A DNA stretch of 64,000 nucleotides from Bifidobacterium coryneforme (GCF_000737865.1 NZ_CP007287.1:213453-277452), one strand, 5' to 3'; positions 24,620 through 34,452 are shown, counted from the stretch's first letter. Numbers and translations are program-made. Notes: generated by a model not told the origin, from the letters alone.

Positions 24620-24652
24620 ATATTAGGGAGTGAAACGACTTTTCGTAAGTCG
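24620..24652 (-). promoter_or_regulatory. Promoter and operator-like inverted repeat for the DHA2 exporter
   Basis: TAATAT (minus strand, 24625-24620) is a likely -10 and TTACGA (24648-24643) a weak -35 at 17 bases. The inverted repeat CGACTT-ACGAA-AAGTCG (24636-24652) lies across the -35, where a repressor would block transcription. No regulator gene is adjacent. Confidence 0.45.
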
Positions 24653-24753
24653 GCATGTCTGCTGAAGTCCCGGGCTTTTCCTGAGAGCGCGCGGGTAGGG
24701 CGATGAATCATGTCGCCGACGAACGGAGGAACTCCGTGACCTCTGACCGGTTC

Positions 24754-27273
24754 CTATCCGGCCAGGTAATTCCTCCACCCTCCATGGCGCTTCAGGAAGA
24801 GATTCGTCAGGAAGATGGAGGTTCCAAGAAGGGAGGCTCCCGCCAGCAGGGATCCGATGATGACCTTGGTTGGATTTCCCCCTGCCAGCGGCAGTTGGTA
24901 GGAGGACGCCACGATGATGAAGGTAGCATCGTTCGTGCTGTAATCGACATCGAACCACTTGGTACCCACGTGGTTCACATCCAGCTGGCTGGCGATGTGG
25001 GCCTTTCCCTGTGCACTCAGTCTGACCTGATAGGTCCCCGCCGCAGTGGCCCCCTCGCCCAGAACGGTACCGTCATCCTTCTGTACCTGCAGATCGCCTG
25101 AGGTCAGGGAGAGGTTGGCCGGGTAAACGGTGGTCCCATCGGTATCGTAGATGGTCACGGAGTACTTCCCGGTTTCGGGTTTCAGCATCTCCCCGGTCCT
25201 TGCTACGGACGAGCTTCCGGTGAGCTTCGCCGTGAGATGGTGTGTGACGTTGATGTTGGCATCGCCGATTAAAAGAGCACTGGTGCTCCCCCTGGGGTAT
25301 CTGAATTGGACGTGCCAGGCACCCTCCCCGTTCAGCGTCTGCGACATGTTGCTGTGATCCGGGCTGCTATTGGACTGCACCACGCCTTGGGGATTGGTCA
25401 GGATGATATCGAGGTCGTCGAGGGTCAGGTGGTTTCCGTTCCCATCCGTGGCCGACATGAGGTTCTCATAGGGCGTCCACCTGGCTCCATAGGAGCTGTA
25501 GGAGTCACGGACCCTGATTCTGTCCGCGTTCAGATATACCTGGTAGTAGCCATTGAAGACGGACCGCCCGTTCATCTCCATGTCCCAGGCGAAGCGGAAG
25601 CTGCTTGTGCCATGTGGAACGGTGAATTTCCCGTCGGTCGGGGAGTATGAGACCCCGGTGGAAGACCACACGTTGTTGGGATTGATATCGATATGGTCCA
25701 GCTTCTGTCCGGCGACATCGGTTTCACCGAAGAGCTCACTAAGACTGATGCTGGGCTTGTTGGGTGCGAAGTAGATGGTGGCGTTCTCGGTATTGGCCGG
25801 CGAGGTGCCACTCAACCGGGCCGAGGGGAGAAGCAGTTCGGAGATGTTGTTGTAGTCGAAGGCGTGGTCGCCGATGCTGACGGGTTTGGTGGAATGCACC
25901 GAAGTGATCAGGTTGCCCACGAAGGCGAGTTGGCCGACGTTGGTCAGGTTGTCGGGGAATATGAGGTCCTTGGAATTCGCGCCCCCCATGATGCGGTTGT
26001 AGGCGAAGGCGGAATTGCCGATGGTCTGCAGTGCCGAGGTGGCCGGTAGATCCAACCTGCTGATGAGATTGCCGAAGAAGGCTCTGTCGGCGATGGTCTT
26101 CAGGTTTGGCGGAAGGGTGATGCTGTTCTGGATCCTGTCGTATATGAAGGCTTCCGTGCCGATGCTGGACAGGGAGTCCGCCCCGCTCATGTCCAGCTGA
26201 GACAGGTTCGATATGCTGCCGAAGGCGTTGTCGCCGATGGTCTCCACCTTTGGGGGTATCGCGACCGAGGTCAGGTGGGTGTTCCAGAAGGCGCTCTTCC
26301 CGATGCTGGTCAGGGAGGTGGCCTGGCTGAAGTCAACGGTGGAGAGTGCGGATGAATTGTTGGGGCTGTGGGAAAAGGCGTTGTCGCCGATGGTCTTTAC
26401 CTTGCCGGGGATGGCTACCGAGGTCAGACCGGACCCGTAGAAGGCGTAGGTTCCGATGCTGGTCAGGGAGGTGGCCTGGCTGAGATCGAGGGTGTTGAGC
26501 CTGTTGGCGTGGGTGTCATTGTTGAGGAAGGCCGAGTTCCCGATGGTTTCCACCTTGCTGGGGATGGTGATTGAGGGGATGTCGCTGTATGCGAAGGCCT
26601 GTTCGCCGATGGTCTTCAGATTTGAGGACAGGTGGATGTCGGCGATCTTCGTGTTGTAGAAGGCTTCGGTCTTTATGGTCTCCACCGTGTCCGGCATGCA
26701 GAGATGGTTGATGACAAGGCTGCCGGGTTGATATATCAAGGCTTGTTCGCCGATGGAGGTCACCGTATAGGTGTTCCCGTTCTTGGTGAAGGTGCCGGGC
26801 AGCCGGACCTCGCCTCCGGCCGGGATCCACCCCCAGTTGGGAATGTACTTGCCGAGTTCGGCGGTTTTGTTGGCCTCGCTGGTGATGGTCCAGTTCCACT
26901 TATCGGGTTCGGCCGCGACGGTGCATCCACCGTCTCCGGAGGTCGTGGTCGTCTGGGCTTCCTGGCTCTGTACCTGGTTTCCCTGCTCCTGCCGAGGTTG
27001 TGGGTTCGGGGTCTGTCCTGATGTCTGGATCGGTGTTGACTGGTCCGGTTGCGCCTGTCCAGGTGATGGCTGACTCGAGGTCTGTGTCTGCTCAGATGTC
27101 TTCGTGCCGCCGACTTCGTCTGCCTGGGCGCTCTGCGGCACGCCCAGGAGCGTGAGTGTGCCCAGTAGACCGATGACCAGCAGATTCGTTATACAGGTCT
27201 TGGCGCGGGACGTAAAGTCCCCAGAAGACAGGGAACCACAACCTGTCCCTTTACCGCCCAACCTGTATGTCAT
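24754..27273 (-). CDS. BspA-type leucine-rich-repeat surface protein with LPLAGG anchor
   Basis: 839 residues. A long signal peptide ends near SAQA/DE (about residue 52), followed by a Gln/Thr/Ser/Pro-rich region to about 110. About a dozen LRR_5 repeats follow (IPSKVETIGNSAF, LTSIGTYAF and similar), typical of Treponema/Bacteroides BspA surface proteins that bind host matrix. A C-terminal region of about 330 residues without repeats leads to LPLAGG (residue 794), a membrane segment and a basic end. Start ATG has GAGG four bases upstream. Two genomic neighbours of the same surface class lie next to it on the same strand. Ligand unknown. Confidence 0.87.
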   Translation of the reverse strand: MTYRLGGKGTGCGSLSSGDFTSRAKTCITNLLVIGLLGTLTLLGVPQSAQADEVGGTKTSEQTQTSSQPSPGQAQPDQSTPIQTSGQTPNPQPRQEQGNQVQSQEAQTTTTSGDGGCTVAAEPDKWNWTITSEANKTAELGKYIPNWGWIPAGGEVRLPGTFTKNGNTYTVTSIGEQALIYQPGSLVINHLCMPDTVETIKTEAFYNTKIADIHLSSNLKTIGEQAFAYSDIPSITIPSKVETIGNSAFLNNDTHANRLNTLDLSQATSLTSIGTYAFYGSGLTSVAIPGKVKTIGDNAFSHSPNNSSALSTVDFSQATSLTSIGKSAFWNTHLTSVAIPPKVETIGDNAFGSISNLSQLDMSGADSLSSIGTEAFIYDRIQNSITLPPNLKTIADRAFFGNLISRLDLPATSALQTIGNSAFAYNRIMGGANSKDLIFPDNLTNVGQLAFVGNLITSVHSTKPVSIGDHAFDYNNISELLLPSARLSGTSPANTENATIYFAPNKPSISLSELFGETDVAGQKLDHIDINPNNVWSSTGVSYSPTDGKFTVPHGTSSFRFAWDMEMNGRSVFNGYYQVYLNADRIRVRDSYSSYGARWTPYENLMSATDGNGNHLTLDDLDIILTNPQGVVQSNSSPDHSNMSQTLNGEGAWHVQFRYPRGSTSALLIGDANINVTHHLTAKLTGSSSVARTGEMLKPETGKYSVTIYDTDGTTVYPANLSLTSGDLQVQKDDGTVLGEGATAAGTYQVRLSAQGKAHIASQLDVNHVGTKWFDVDYSTNDATFIIVASSYQLPLAGGNPTKVIIGSLLAGASLLGTSIFLTNLFLKRHGGWRNYLAG

Positions 27274-27347
27274 CAGTCCTCATCTCACTACCCCTACACC
27301 CTGCTGCAGGCTCCGTGCGCACAAAGTGATCAGGGACTGCTTCCACC

Positions 27348-27376
27348 TTATAATACGAATCCCGAAAAAGAATCAA
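27348..27376 (-). promoter_or_regulatory. Promoter of the leucine-rich surface protein
   Basis: On the minus strand TTGATT (27376-27371) and TTATAA (27353-27348) are separated by exactly 17 bases, giving a good sigma-70-type promoter about 75 bases before the start codon. Confidence 0.6.
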
Positions 27377-27450
27377 AAAAAGACGGAAAGTCCATAGATA
27401 GTCCGTAAGACCCAACACGTGGTTCCAACTTCCTTTCAGGCTCTCAGATT

Positions 27451-27492
27451 GCAATTAAGGGGCGGCAGGACATCCTGCCGCCCCTTAATTGC
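27451..27492. terminator. Very strong bidirectional-looking hairpin terminator
   Basis: A perfect 20-base stem (GCAATTAAGGGGCGG... paired with its complement ending CCCCTTAATTGC) with a two-base loop lies 18 bases after the stop of the third RCC1 gene. AATTAA/TTAATT at the base of the stem gives a U-rich end on the transcript. Confidence 0.8.
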
Positions 27493-27510
27493 ATGCCCTT
27501 CCGGGTTGGT

Positions 27511-30500
27511 CTACTCCCGGGGCCTCTTCAACTGTCGTTGCCTTGCCGCGGCAGCCGCCATGGTCAGCAACCCTACGACCAGCAGGAGGACGATGCCGAT
27601 GCCGCCTGCGTTTGGGAGCCTGGCAGTGTGCTGGTAGGTGTAGGTGTTGGAGGTGTCGTCGGGTTGGGGGTACCCGGCGATGGTCCACTGGATGCGGGCG
27701 GTGGTCGATCCGGGTTCATGGGCAGGTGTGGTGATCTGCCAGGTGCCGTCGGGTTGTTGACGGATGTTGGTGCTGTCCTGCCCGTCGAAGGAGATTCGGG
27801 TGGGTACTCCGTCGGCTGGAATGGTGATGGGGGTTGCTTCGGTGAGGTCGGCGGATCCGGCTCTTGTGCCACCCTGGTGGTTGGTGTTCTGCCCGAATCC
27901 ATAGGCCGTCCCGCTGGTTCCGATGGCCAGGCTGTGGTCACCTGCGGCGCTGATGGCGCGGGCGGTGAGTGCCTGATTGGGGGTATCAGGGTTCTTGGCC
28001 TGTGCGGGTTGCTGTGAAGCGCGCCCGTCGGCGAGCTGGCCGTGGGTGTTGTCGCCCCATCCGTAGACCACCTGATTGGTTCCGATGGCCAGGCTGTGGC
28101 TTCCCCCTGCCGCCAGCTGGGTGTAGGCGAACCCTTCGGGTGCGCCCTGGGGGAGCGGTACCTGGACGGGTACGGTCTGGTCTCCGCTCAAGGCAGGGGT
28201 GGTCTGTCCGCTGTTGTTGCGGCCCCAGGCCCAGGCGTGTCCGTCCTCGTCCAAGGCCAGGGCATGATAGGCACCTGCGCTGATCTGGGTGAAGACGGGG
28301 GCCTTGTCGGCTCCTACGGGTGTGGCAATAGGCCCGGGCAATAGTCCGTTTCCGCTGATTGCGCTGCCTTGACCGAGCCTGCCGTTGGAGTTGGAACCCC
28401 AACTGTATACCTGCCCGTCATTACCGAGTGCCAGGGCGAATCCGTCTCCAGCGCTGATGCGGGTGTACCGGAATTCGGGTGCGGTTCCGGTTGGGGTGGC
28501 GACTCGGACGGGCAGGGCGGAGGAGGTGCTGGTGCCGTCGCCGAGGCCGTTGGTGTTGGATCCCCAGGCGTAGGCGTTGCCATCAGAGCCGAGTGCCATG
28601 AGCTGCTGACCGCCGACTGCGACCTGCGTGTACCGGAATTCGGGTGCGGTTCCGGTTGGGGTGGCGACTCGGACGGGCAGGGCGGAGGAGGTGCTGGTGC
28701 CGTCGCCGAGGCCGTTGGTGTTGGATCCCCAGGCGTAGGCGTTGCCATCAGAGCCCAGGCCGATGCCCATGGATTCACCGGCCTGGACCTGGGTCCAGGT
28801 GAATCCGTTGCCTGCTCCGGTCGGAGTGGCGACTCTTACGGGGGTGGACCGGTCGGTGCGGGTCCCGTCGCCGAGCTGACCACTATCGTTGGATCCCCAG
28901 GCGTAGGCGTTGCCGTCTGAGCCGATGCCCAGTGAGTTTCGACTTCCTGCGCTGACCTGGGCCAGGCGCATGCCGCCTGGTGCGGGAGGGGTTAGGGTGA
29001 CGGTCTCGCCGCCGGAGTCAATGCCGTGGTCCGGACTCAGCGTCCAGTGGCCGGGCTGGTGCCAGTGGGCGGTAAGGGTCATGTCCCGGTCGATGGGCTG
29101 GGTGAAGTCGTAAGCCGTATCTCCGTCAAACCATCCGTCGAACACATGGTCCGCTCGTGTGGGGTCGGTGGCAGGCCGTGCCGTGATCCCATCCTCGTCC
29201 ACTGTGGCATCGGGAGGGACGGGTGTCCCTCCGCCGGTGTCGTAGGTGACGGTGTACCGGCTCGGGGCATAGGTGTAGTCCAGGTCGGTGTCGGGTTGTG
29301 GTTTGCCGTTCAGACTCCATCGGATAGTCAGGGGTACCCGACCGGGCCGGTGCTTCCTCGCTGGTGCAGTGACCTGCCAGGAATCGTCGGTTTGTGGGCT
29401 GGGGTTTCCGCCAGGTCGAGCCCCGAATGCGGTCGAGGTGACCTGCAAGGTGGGGAAAGTGGTCTTTCCGGGTGTGGATCGGGGCGTGTCGGTTCCTTCG
29501 CCGAGCTGGCCGTGGGTGTTGTCACCCCAGGTATGCAGGGTACCTGCCGAGTCGATGCCAAGGGTGTGGCTCATTCCCACGGCGGCCCGCTTCCATGTGA
29601 AGTTCGCCCGACCCGGGGTGGTGATGGCGACTGGCACGGTCCTGTCGGTATTGGTGCCGTCGCCGATCTGGCTGTTCGTATTGCTTCCCCAGGTGTAGAG
29701 AGCTCCAGTGGAGATGATGGCCTGCGAGGTCTGACCCCCGGCGGAGACTCTCAAGATAGTGGCACCGTTGGGCAGATCGGACTTGGTAGGCAGGGGGTTG
29801 TCGGCCTCTGCAGGGTATTTGCCGATTTGGCCGTGCCGGCCGGAGCCGAATGCGTACACGGCGGTGGTGTTGGCGGTGGTGTCGGTTGCGATGGCAAGCG
29901 TGTGGTTCTTGCCTGCGGCCAGATACAACCAGGTGAAGCTTGGGGGTGCACCGGTCGGGGTGCGTACAGGGGTGGGGGTGGCCGTGGCGGTGCCGGTCTT
30001 ATTGTCTCCCAGCTGGCCGTAGGTGTCGTCGCCCCAGGCATACAGGGTGCCGTTGTTGGCTATGGCGAGGGAGTGATTGCCACCGGCCTGTATCTGGGTG
30101 TAGACCAGCCCGGGCGGCGTGCCCTCGGGCATTGGGCGTATTGCGGGTGTGCCTGTGGCGCTGCCGGCCGCTCCGCGTCCGAGCTGGCCGTAGGTGTCGT
30201 TGCCCCAGGTCCAGACGTGCCCGGTCGTGTCCAGGGCGATGGTGTGGTCGTCGCCGGCATTGATCTGAGTGAATCGTGTATCGCCAGTGGCGGCAAGGCC
30301 GGGCGTGGAATCATCTCCGCCGACCGTTCCGCGTCCGAGCTGTCCTTCTGAGTTGTCGCCCCAGGTCCAGATTCGTCCGGTGGTGTCGAGGGCTGCCGTG
30401 TGGTTCCTGCCTGCCGTCGCCTGGGTGAAGAGCACATCTGCAGGTGCGGCTGTGCCGGTGGGGAGGGTGCGTCCGGTGTGGGTGCCGTCGCCGATTTGGC

Positions 30501-33500
30501 CGTGCGTGTTGTCGCCCCACGCGTATACCTGTCCGTCGCTGGAAACGGACACGGAATGGGAGCCGCCTGCGTTGATGCCGGCCAGGCGTGCGCCTAATGC
30601 TCCGGAGGGGGCGGTGAGGGTTATGGCCGTGCCGCCGCCGGTGGGGCCGGATGCGGGTGACCGTGACCAGGAACCGGGACGGCTCCACTTGGCCGTCACA
30701 GTGGTGTCTTCTGAGATGGGCTGGGTGAAATCGTAGGCCGCTTCGCCCTGGAACCATCCGTCGAACTGGTAGCCGGCACGGGTCGGATTCGTGTCAGGCC
30801 GGATGGCCAGTCCCCACTCATCCACGGTCTGGACGATAACCGGGTCTCCATTGCCTGGGTCGAACCTGACCTGGTGTCTCAATGGCAGATATGTATAGGG
30901 CAGGATTTCCACACCCTGGTCTCGACCTGGCCGTGACCAGGGCACCCGTAGCTCCACCTGTCCCGGCGAGTGGGCAGGAGGACGCGCAATCCAGGAACCG
31001 TCCGTCTGCCGTGTCACCACGCCCTGGGCCGGTACTCCGTCGAAGGTGACGCCGGACAGGGTCAACGGCCACGGAAACCAAACGCTGGCCGATTCGTAAG
31101 TGCTGTCTTGTTGGGTGGGGCCGCGTCCGAGCTGGCCGCCTCCGTTGTAGCCGAAACTGTAAGTGGAGCCATCGGAACCGATGATCAGCGTGTGACTATT
31201 GCTGTTGGAAGCTGCGGTCCTGCGGTAGGAGAAACCGGCGGGTGCATCCCTGGGCGCAGGTATGCGGGTGGGCACAGGCACGCCCGGACTGTCATTGCCG
31301 GTGTTGGTGGGGATGCCCAGCTGCCCTTGATGGTTGCGGCCCCAGGCCCAGGTACCTGTGGGGGTGATAGCGAAGGAAGAGCGATTGTTCGAGGCGCTGA
31401 TGTCGGTGACCCCGGACAGGTTATCGATACGCCCGGGTCTGCCGGCGGGGTGGGCGCTGTCGGGTGTGCGACCCAATTGGCCATACTCGTTGAGACCCCA
31501 GCTCAGGACGGTGCCGTCTGTGGCAATGGCCAAGGAGTAATCATCTCCTGAGCTGACGGCTGTGAACTTCAAATCACTGTTGACCGGAGCTGGGCCTGTG
31601 CCGTCGTGAAAGTCAGTACTTCCGATGCGTCCGGACCGTGCGTCTTGGTAGCCCCAGGTCCAGGCGGTCCCGTCGACGGACAGTGCTGTGGTGTGCCCGG
31701 TGCCGGCGCTGATGGCAACGAAGGTGGCTCCACGGGTCATTACCACTTTTCCCGGAGTTTTCCTTTCTTCTGCCTCGACGGCGTACCGTCCGAGCTGTTT
31801 CCAGCCGTTGTTTCCCCAGGTCCAGATGTTTCCGTCCTGGTCCAGGGCCACTGAAAATTCATAACCGGCGCTGATGGCAATGAACGATACGCCTGTCGGC
31901 ACGGAGATTATGCCAGGTTTGTTGGCTGGGTTTGCATCGTTCGGTACACGGCCGAGCTGGCCGTAAATATTGTCTCCCCATGTCCAAACTCTGCCCTCGC
32001 TGTCCAGGGCCATGGCATGACTGCTGCCTGCGGATACTTGAGTGAATTTCACGCCTTCAGGCATGGGTACCTTCACCGGAACGTTACGTAATGTCGTGGT
32101 GCCGTCGCCCAGCTCGCCGTGGGTGTTGTCGCCCCAAGCGTATATGTTCTGGTCGCTTCCCAAGCCCAATGAGAACCAACCACCTGCTACTACTTGGCTG
32201 AAGGCGATACGGCTTGGTGGGTCAAGTCGTACATCATTGCCGCCTGTCCGGGGGCCTGAAGTGGGATGGGCTGACCACTGGCTGTTCCCATATGTCCACC
32301 GGGCTTTCAGCGTGGTGGGGCCGGTAACGGGGGTGATGAAGTCGTAGGCGACGTCGCCCTGGAACCATCCGTCAAAGGTCCACCCATCCTCGGAGGGATC
32401 ACTTGGACGTTGGGCCACGTCACCGACTGCCACCTCCTGCTGGGGTATGGGGGCTCCGTGTTCGGATTGGAAAGTCACGGTGGTGGCGGTGCCGGTGTAC
32501 GTGAACTGGTGGCCGGTCTCGTCGGGTTGGGCGATGCCGTCGATGGTGGATCGGATGATGAGGTCGACGGTGCCGATGCCTTGCCTGGGGGTGGAGGTGT
32601 ACCACCCGTCAGCACGGCGGTACACTCCGGCTGCGTTGTTTCTGTCGCCGAATATGACGGTAGTGATCTCCCTGCTGGTGGGTCTCCAAACCATCACCGT
32701 CTTGAGGGAGTTTTTTGATGTGTTCTGTCCGAGCTCTCCGGAGGTTCCGTTTCCTGTACCGTAGGCGTTGCCGTCGGATCCGATTGCCAAGGTCCGGAAA
32801 TCGCTCTGGTTTGAACCATTGGCTGCGAAGCCGATGTACTTGAATCCGGCGGGTGCCCCGTCGGGAGCGACCATGCGTGTTGGTGTGGCTGAGTCGGTGG
32901 TGGTGTTTGTGCCGAGCTGTCCTTGATTATTGCGTCCCCAGGCCCAGCTCCCGGTGCCGGAGGTGGCTGCGGAATATTGGTTTCCTGCGTGAATAACGCT
33001 GATGTCGGTCAGGTCGGGGACGGGGCCTGGCTGGGTGGACGGGTTGTCTGTTGTGGGCGCGCGTCCCAGCTGGCCGTAATCATTGCTTCCCCAGGTTTGG
33101 AGGGTGCCGCCCGCATCCAAAGCCATGGAGTGATCTCCGCCGGCGCTGATATCAGTGAATTTCAGATTGGTATTGACCGCTGCGGGTGATGTGCCGGTGT
33201 GACCGAGCCAGTCCCCGCCGTTTCCCCAGGTCCAGACGGTCCCGTCAGCTGCCAGGGCCATGGAGTGGTTTCTGCCCGCGCTGATGGCTGTGAACACGGT
33301 GCCTGCGGGTAGTTGTGCCTTACCGGGTATATCTGCGGGGTTGGAACTACTGTTGGGGCGTGCAAGTAGGCTGCCCCATGAAGGTCCCCAGGTCCAAACT
33401 TCGCCGTTCTGATCCAGGGCCACGGCATGTTTTTGACCGGCGCTGATGGAGGTGAACGTCACGCCTGTCGGCATGGGGACCATGCCGGGTCTATTGGCGG

Positions 33501-34452
33501 GATTGGCGGCATCGGGTCTCCGGCCCAGTTTTCCAAAATCGGCGTCACCCCAAGTCCATACCCTACCCTGACTGTCCAGGGCCATGGAAAACTGATAGCC
33601 TGCAGATACCTGAATGAACTTCACGCCCTCGGGCATGGGGACCATTAGCGGGACCATGGAGTAGGGTATGTCAGCGATGCCGAACTCGGAGTGACGGTTG
33701 GACCCCCATACGTATACGTTCCCGTCGCTGCCCACCGCCAGGGAGTGCGAATGGCCTGATGCGACCTGAGCAAACCGATTCTGATCCGTGGGCAAATTCA
33801 CCTGGACGTCGGTGCCGCCCCTCCAGGGTCCCTCGGTCGGGCTGATGGACCATTTGCCCCATTTGGCAGTAAGAGCCGTGTCCTTCGTTACCGGCCGGGT
33901 GAAGTTGTAGGCGACGTCGCCCTGGAACCATCCGGCAAAGGTCCACCCAGGCCGGGTGGGATCGCTGAGAGGCCGGGTGGCGGTCCTTCTGTCGACGACC
34001 GTCTGGGCGGCAGGCATGCCTTGGGTGCCGGCCTCGGAGGTGAATGTAACGGTATGGCTGTCACCGGATCTGGCCGCCGGTTCACGGGATTTTGCGGTCG
34101 CCTGGTCTGAGTCCTCGCCTGACAGTGGATTGGGGGTCGCCAGCTGGGACGGTCCGGAATCGGATTGCGGGGTGGAAGTGGTTGACGATGGTGCCGGTTC
34201 AGCGGGCCGTGAGGCAGACGGTGTAGGGAGCGGTGATGAAGGCGTATCCGAGGGAGACAAGGTGGAACCCTTGCCGGGGTTCAGGGTCTGAAGACCTGTG
34301 TCTTCTCCTGTCCGGGACAGTACGGACTGGTCCGCCGACTGTGCGTCAGCCGGGTCGGAACCTGCCATCAGGCCAACCCCCATGGCGGCCAGGACGGCAA
34401 GCGCGCCTATGATCGGCCTGGCGATGTGCCTGGATACGCTGTTATTGTGCAT
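27511..34452 (-). CDS. Giant wall-anchored RCC1-repeat/InlB-repeat surface protein C (four modules)
   Basis: 2313 residues, the largest gene here. Signal peptide to about ADA/QS (residue 37), Ser/Pro/Thr-rich stalk to about 125. Four InlB-like repeats near 129-197, 654-717, 1194-1257 and 1727-1800, each followed by an RCC1 block (about 210-584, 734-1124, 1284-1660, 1817-2197) of about seven blades, so four propellers against three in A and B. IPT-like GG-T segments (TSGPRTGGNDV, ASGPTGGGTAITL) open the blocks. Ends with LPNAGG (2279), a membrane helix and a basic tail. The last module resembles the last module of A and B. Contains an exact 128-bp internal repeat. Likely a secreted, wall-linked binding protein; ligand unknown. 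Confidence 0.86.
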   Translation of the reverse strand: MHNNSVSRHIARPIIGALAVLAAMGVGLMAGSDPADAQSADQSVLSRTGEDTGLQTLNPGKGSTLSPSDTPSSPLPTPSASRPAEPAPSSTTSTPQSDSGPSQLATPNPLSGEDSDQATAKSREPAARSGDSHTVTFTSEAGTQGMPAAQTVVDRRTATRPLSDPTRPGWTFAGWFQGDVAYNFTRPVTKDTALTAKWGKWSISPTEGPWRGGTDVQVNLPTDQNRFAQVASGHSHSLAVGSDGNVYVWGSNRHSEFGIADIPYSMVPLMVPMPEGVKFIQVSAGYQFSMALDSQGRVWTWGDADFGKLGRRPDAANPANRPGMVPMPTGVTFTSISAGQKHAVALDQNGEVWTWGPSWGSLLARPNSSSNPADIPGKAQLPAGTVFTAISAGRNHSMALAADGTVWTWGNGGDWLGHTGTSPAAVNTNLKFTDISAGGDHSMALDAGGTLQTWGSNDYGQLGRAPTTDNPSTQPGPVPDLTDISVIHAGNQYSAATSGTGSWAWGRNNQGQLGTNTTTDSATPTRMVAPDGAPAGFKYIGFAANGSNQSDFRTLAIGSDGNAYGTGNGTSGELGQNTSKNSLKTVMVWRPTSREITTVIFGDRNNAAGVYRRADGWYTSTPRQGIGTVDLIIRSTIDGIAQPDETGHQFTYTGTATTVTFQSEHGAPIPQQEVAVGDVAQRPSDPSEDGWTFDGWFQGDVAYDFITPVTGPTTLKARWTYGNSQWSAHPTSGPRTGGNDVRLDPPSRIAFSQVVAGGWFSLGLGSDQNIYAWGDNTHGELGDGTTTLRNVPVKVPMPEGVKFTQVSAGSSHAMALDSEGRVWTWGDNIYGQLGRVPNDANPANKPGIISVPTGVSFIAISAGYEFSVALDQDGNIWTWGNNGWKQLGRYAVEAEERKTPGKVVMTRGATFVAISAGTGHTTALSVDGTAWTWGYQDARSGRIGSTDFHDGTGPAPVNSDLKFTAVSSGDDYSLAIATDGTVLSWGLNEYGQLGRTPDSAHPAGRPGRIDNLSGVTDISASNNRSSFAITPTGTWAWGRNHQGQLGIPTNTGNDSPGVPVPTRIPAPRDAPAGFSYRRTAASNSNSHTLIIGSDGSTYSFGYNGGGQLGRGPTQQDSTYESASVWFPWPLTLSGVTFDGVPAQGVVTRQTDGSWIARPPAHSPGQVELRVPWSRPGRDQGVEILPYTYLPLRHQVRFDPGNGDPVIVQTVDEWGLAIRPDTNPTRAGYQFDGWFQGEAAYDFTQPISEDTTVTAKWSRPGSWSRSPASGPTGGGTAITLTAPSGALGARLAGINAGGSHSVSVSSDGQVYAWGDNTHGQIGDGTHTGRTLPTGTAAPADVLFTQATAGRNHTAALDTTGRIWTWGDNSEGQLGRGTVGGDDSTPGLAATGDTRFTQINAGDDHTIALDTTGHVWTWGNDTYGQLGRGAAGSATGTPAIRPMPEGTPPGLVYTQIQAGGNHSLAIANNGTLYAWGDDTYGQLGDNKTGTATATPTPVRTPTGAPPSFTWLYLAAGKNHTLAIATDTTANTTAVYAFGSGRHGQIGKYPAEADNPLPTKSDLPNGATILRVSAGGQTSQAIISTGALYTWGSNTNSQIGDGTNTDRTVPVAITTPGRANFTWKRAAVGMSHTLGIDSAGTLHTWGDNTHGQLGEGTDTPRSTPGKTTFPTLQVTSTAFGARPGGNPSPQTDDSWQVTAPARKHRPGRVPLTIRWSLNGKPQPDTDLDYTYAPSRYTVTYDTGGGTPVPPDATVDEDGITARPATDPTRADHVFDGWFDGDTAYDFTQPIDRDMTLTAHWHQPGHWTLSPDHGIDSGGETVTLTPPAPGGMRLAQVSAGSRNSLGIGSDGNAYAWGSNDSGQLGDGTRTDRSTPVRVATPTGAGNGFTWTQVQAGESMGIGLGSDGNAYAWGSNTNGLGDGTSTSSALPVRVATPTGTAPEFRYTQVAVGGQQLMALGSDGNAYAWGSNTNGLGDGTSTSSALPVRVATPTGTAPEFRYTRISAGDGFALALGNDGQVYSWGSNSNGRLGQGSAISGNGLLPGPIATPVGADKAPVFTQISAGAYHALALDEDGHAWAWGRNNSGQTTPALSGDQTVPVQVPLPQGAPEGFAYTQLAAGGSHSLAIGTNQVVYGWGDNTHGQLADGRASQQPAQAKNPDTPNQALTARAISAAGDHSLAIGTSGTAYGFGQNTNHQGGTRAGSADLTEATPITIPADGVPTRISFDGQDSTNIRQQPDGTWQITTPAHEPGSTTARIQWTIAGYPQPDDTSNTYTYQHTARLPNAGGIGIVLLLVVGLLTMAAAAARQRQLKRPRE
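28463..28755 (-). repeat. Pair of identical 128-bp segments in RCC1 gene C
   Basis: Bases 28463-28590 and 28628-28755 are identical, offset by 165 bases (55 codons, one blade). They encode GSNTNGLGDGTSTSSALPVR and flanks twice. Identity at synonymous positions means a recent duplication or gene conversion. Confidence 0.85.

Noticed and set aside
24601-24621. A six-codon leader peptide (MTTCLL) before the DHA2 exporter that might act in translational attenuation.
   Set aside because: Its ATG lies inside the likely -10 box, so it would not be transcribed from that promoter.
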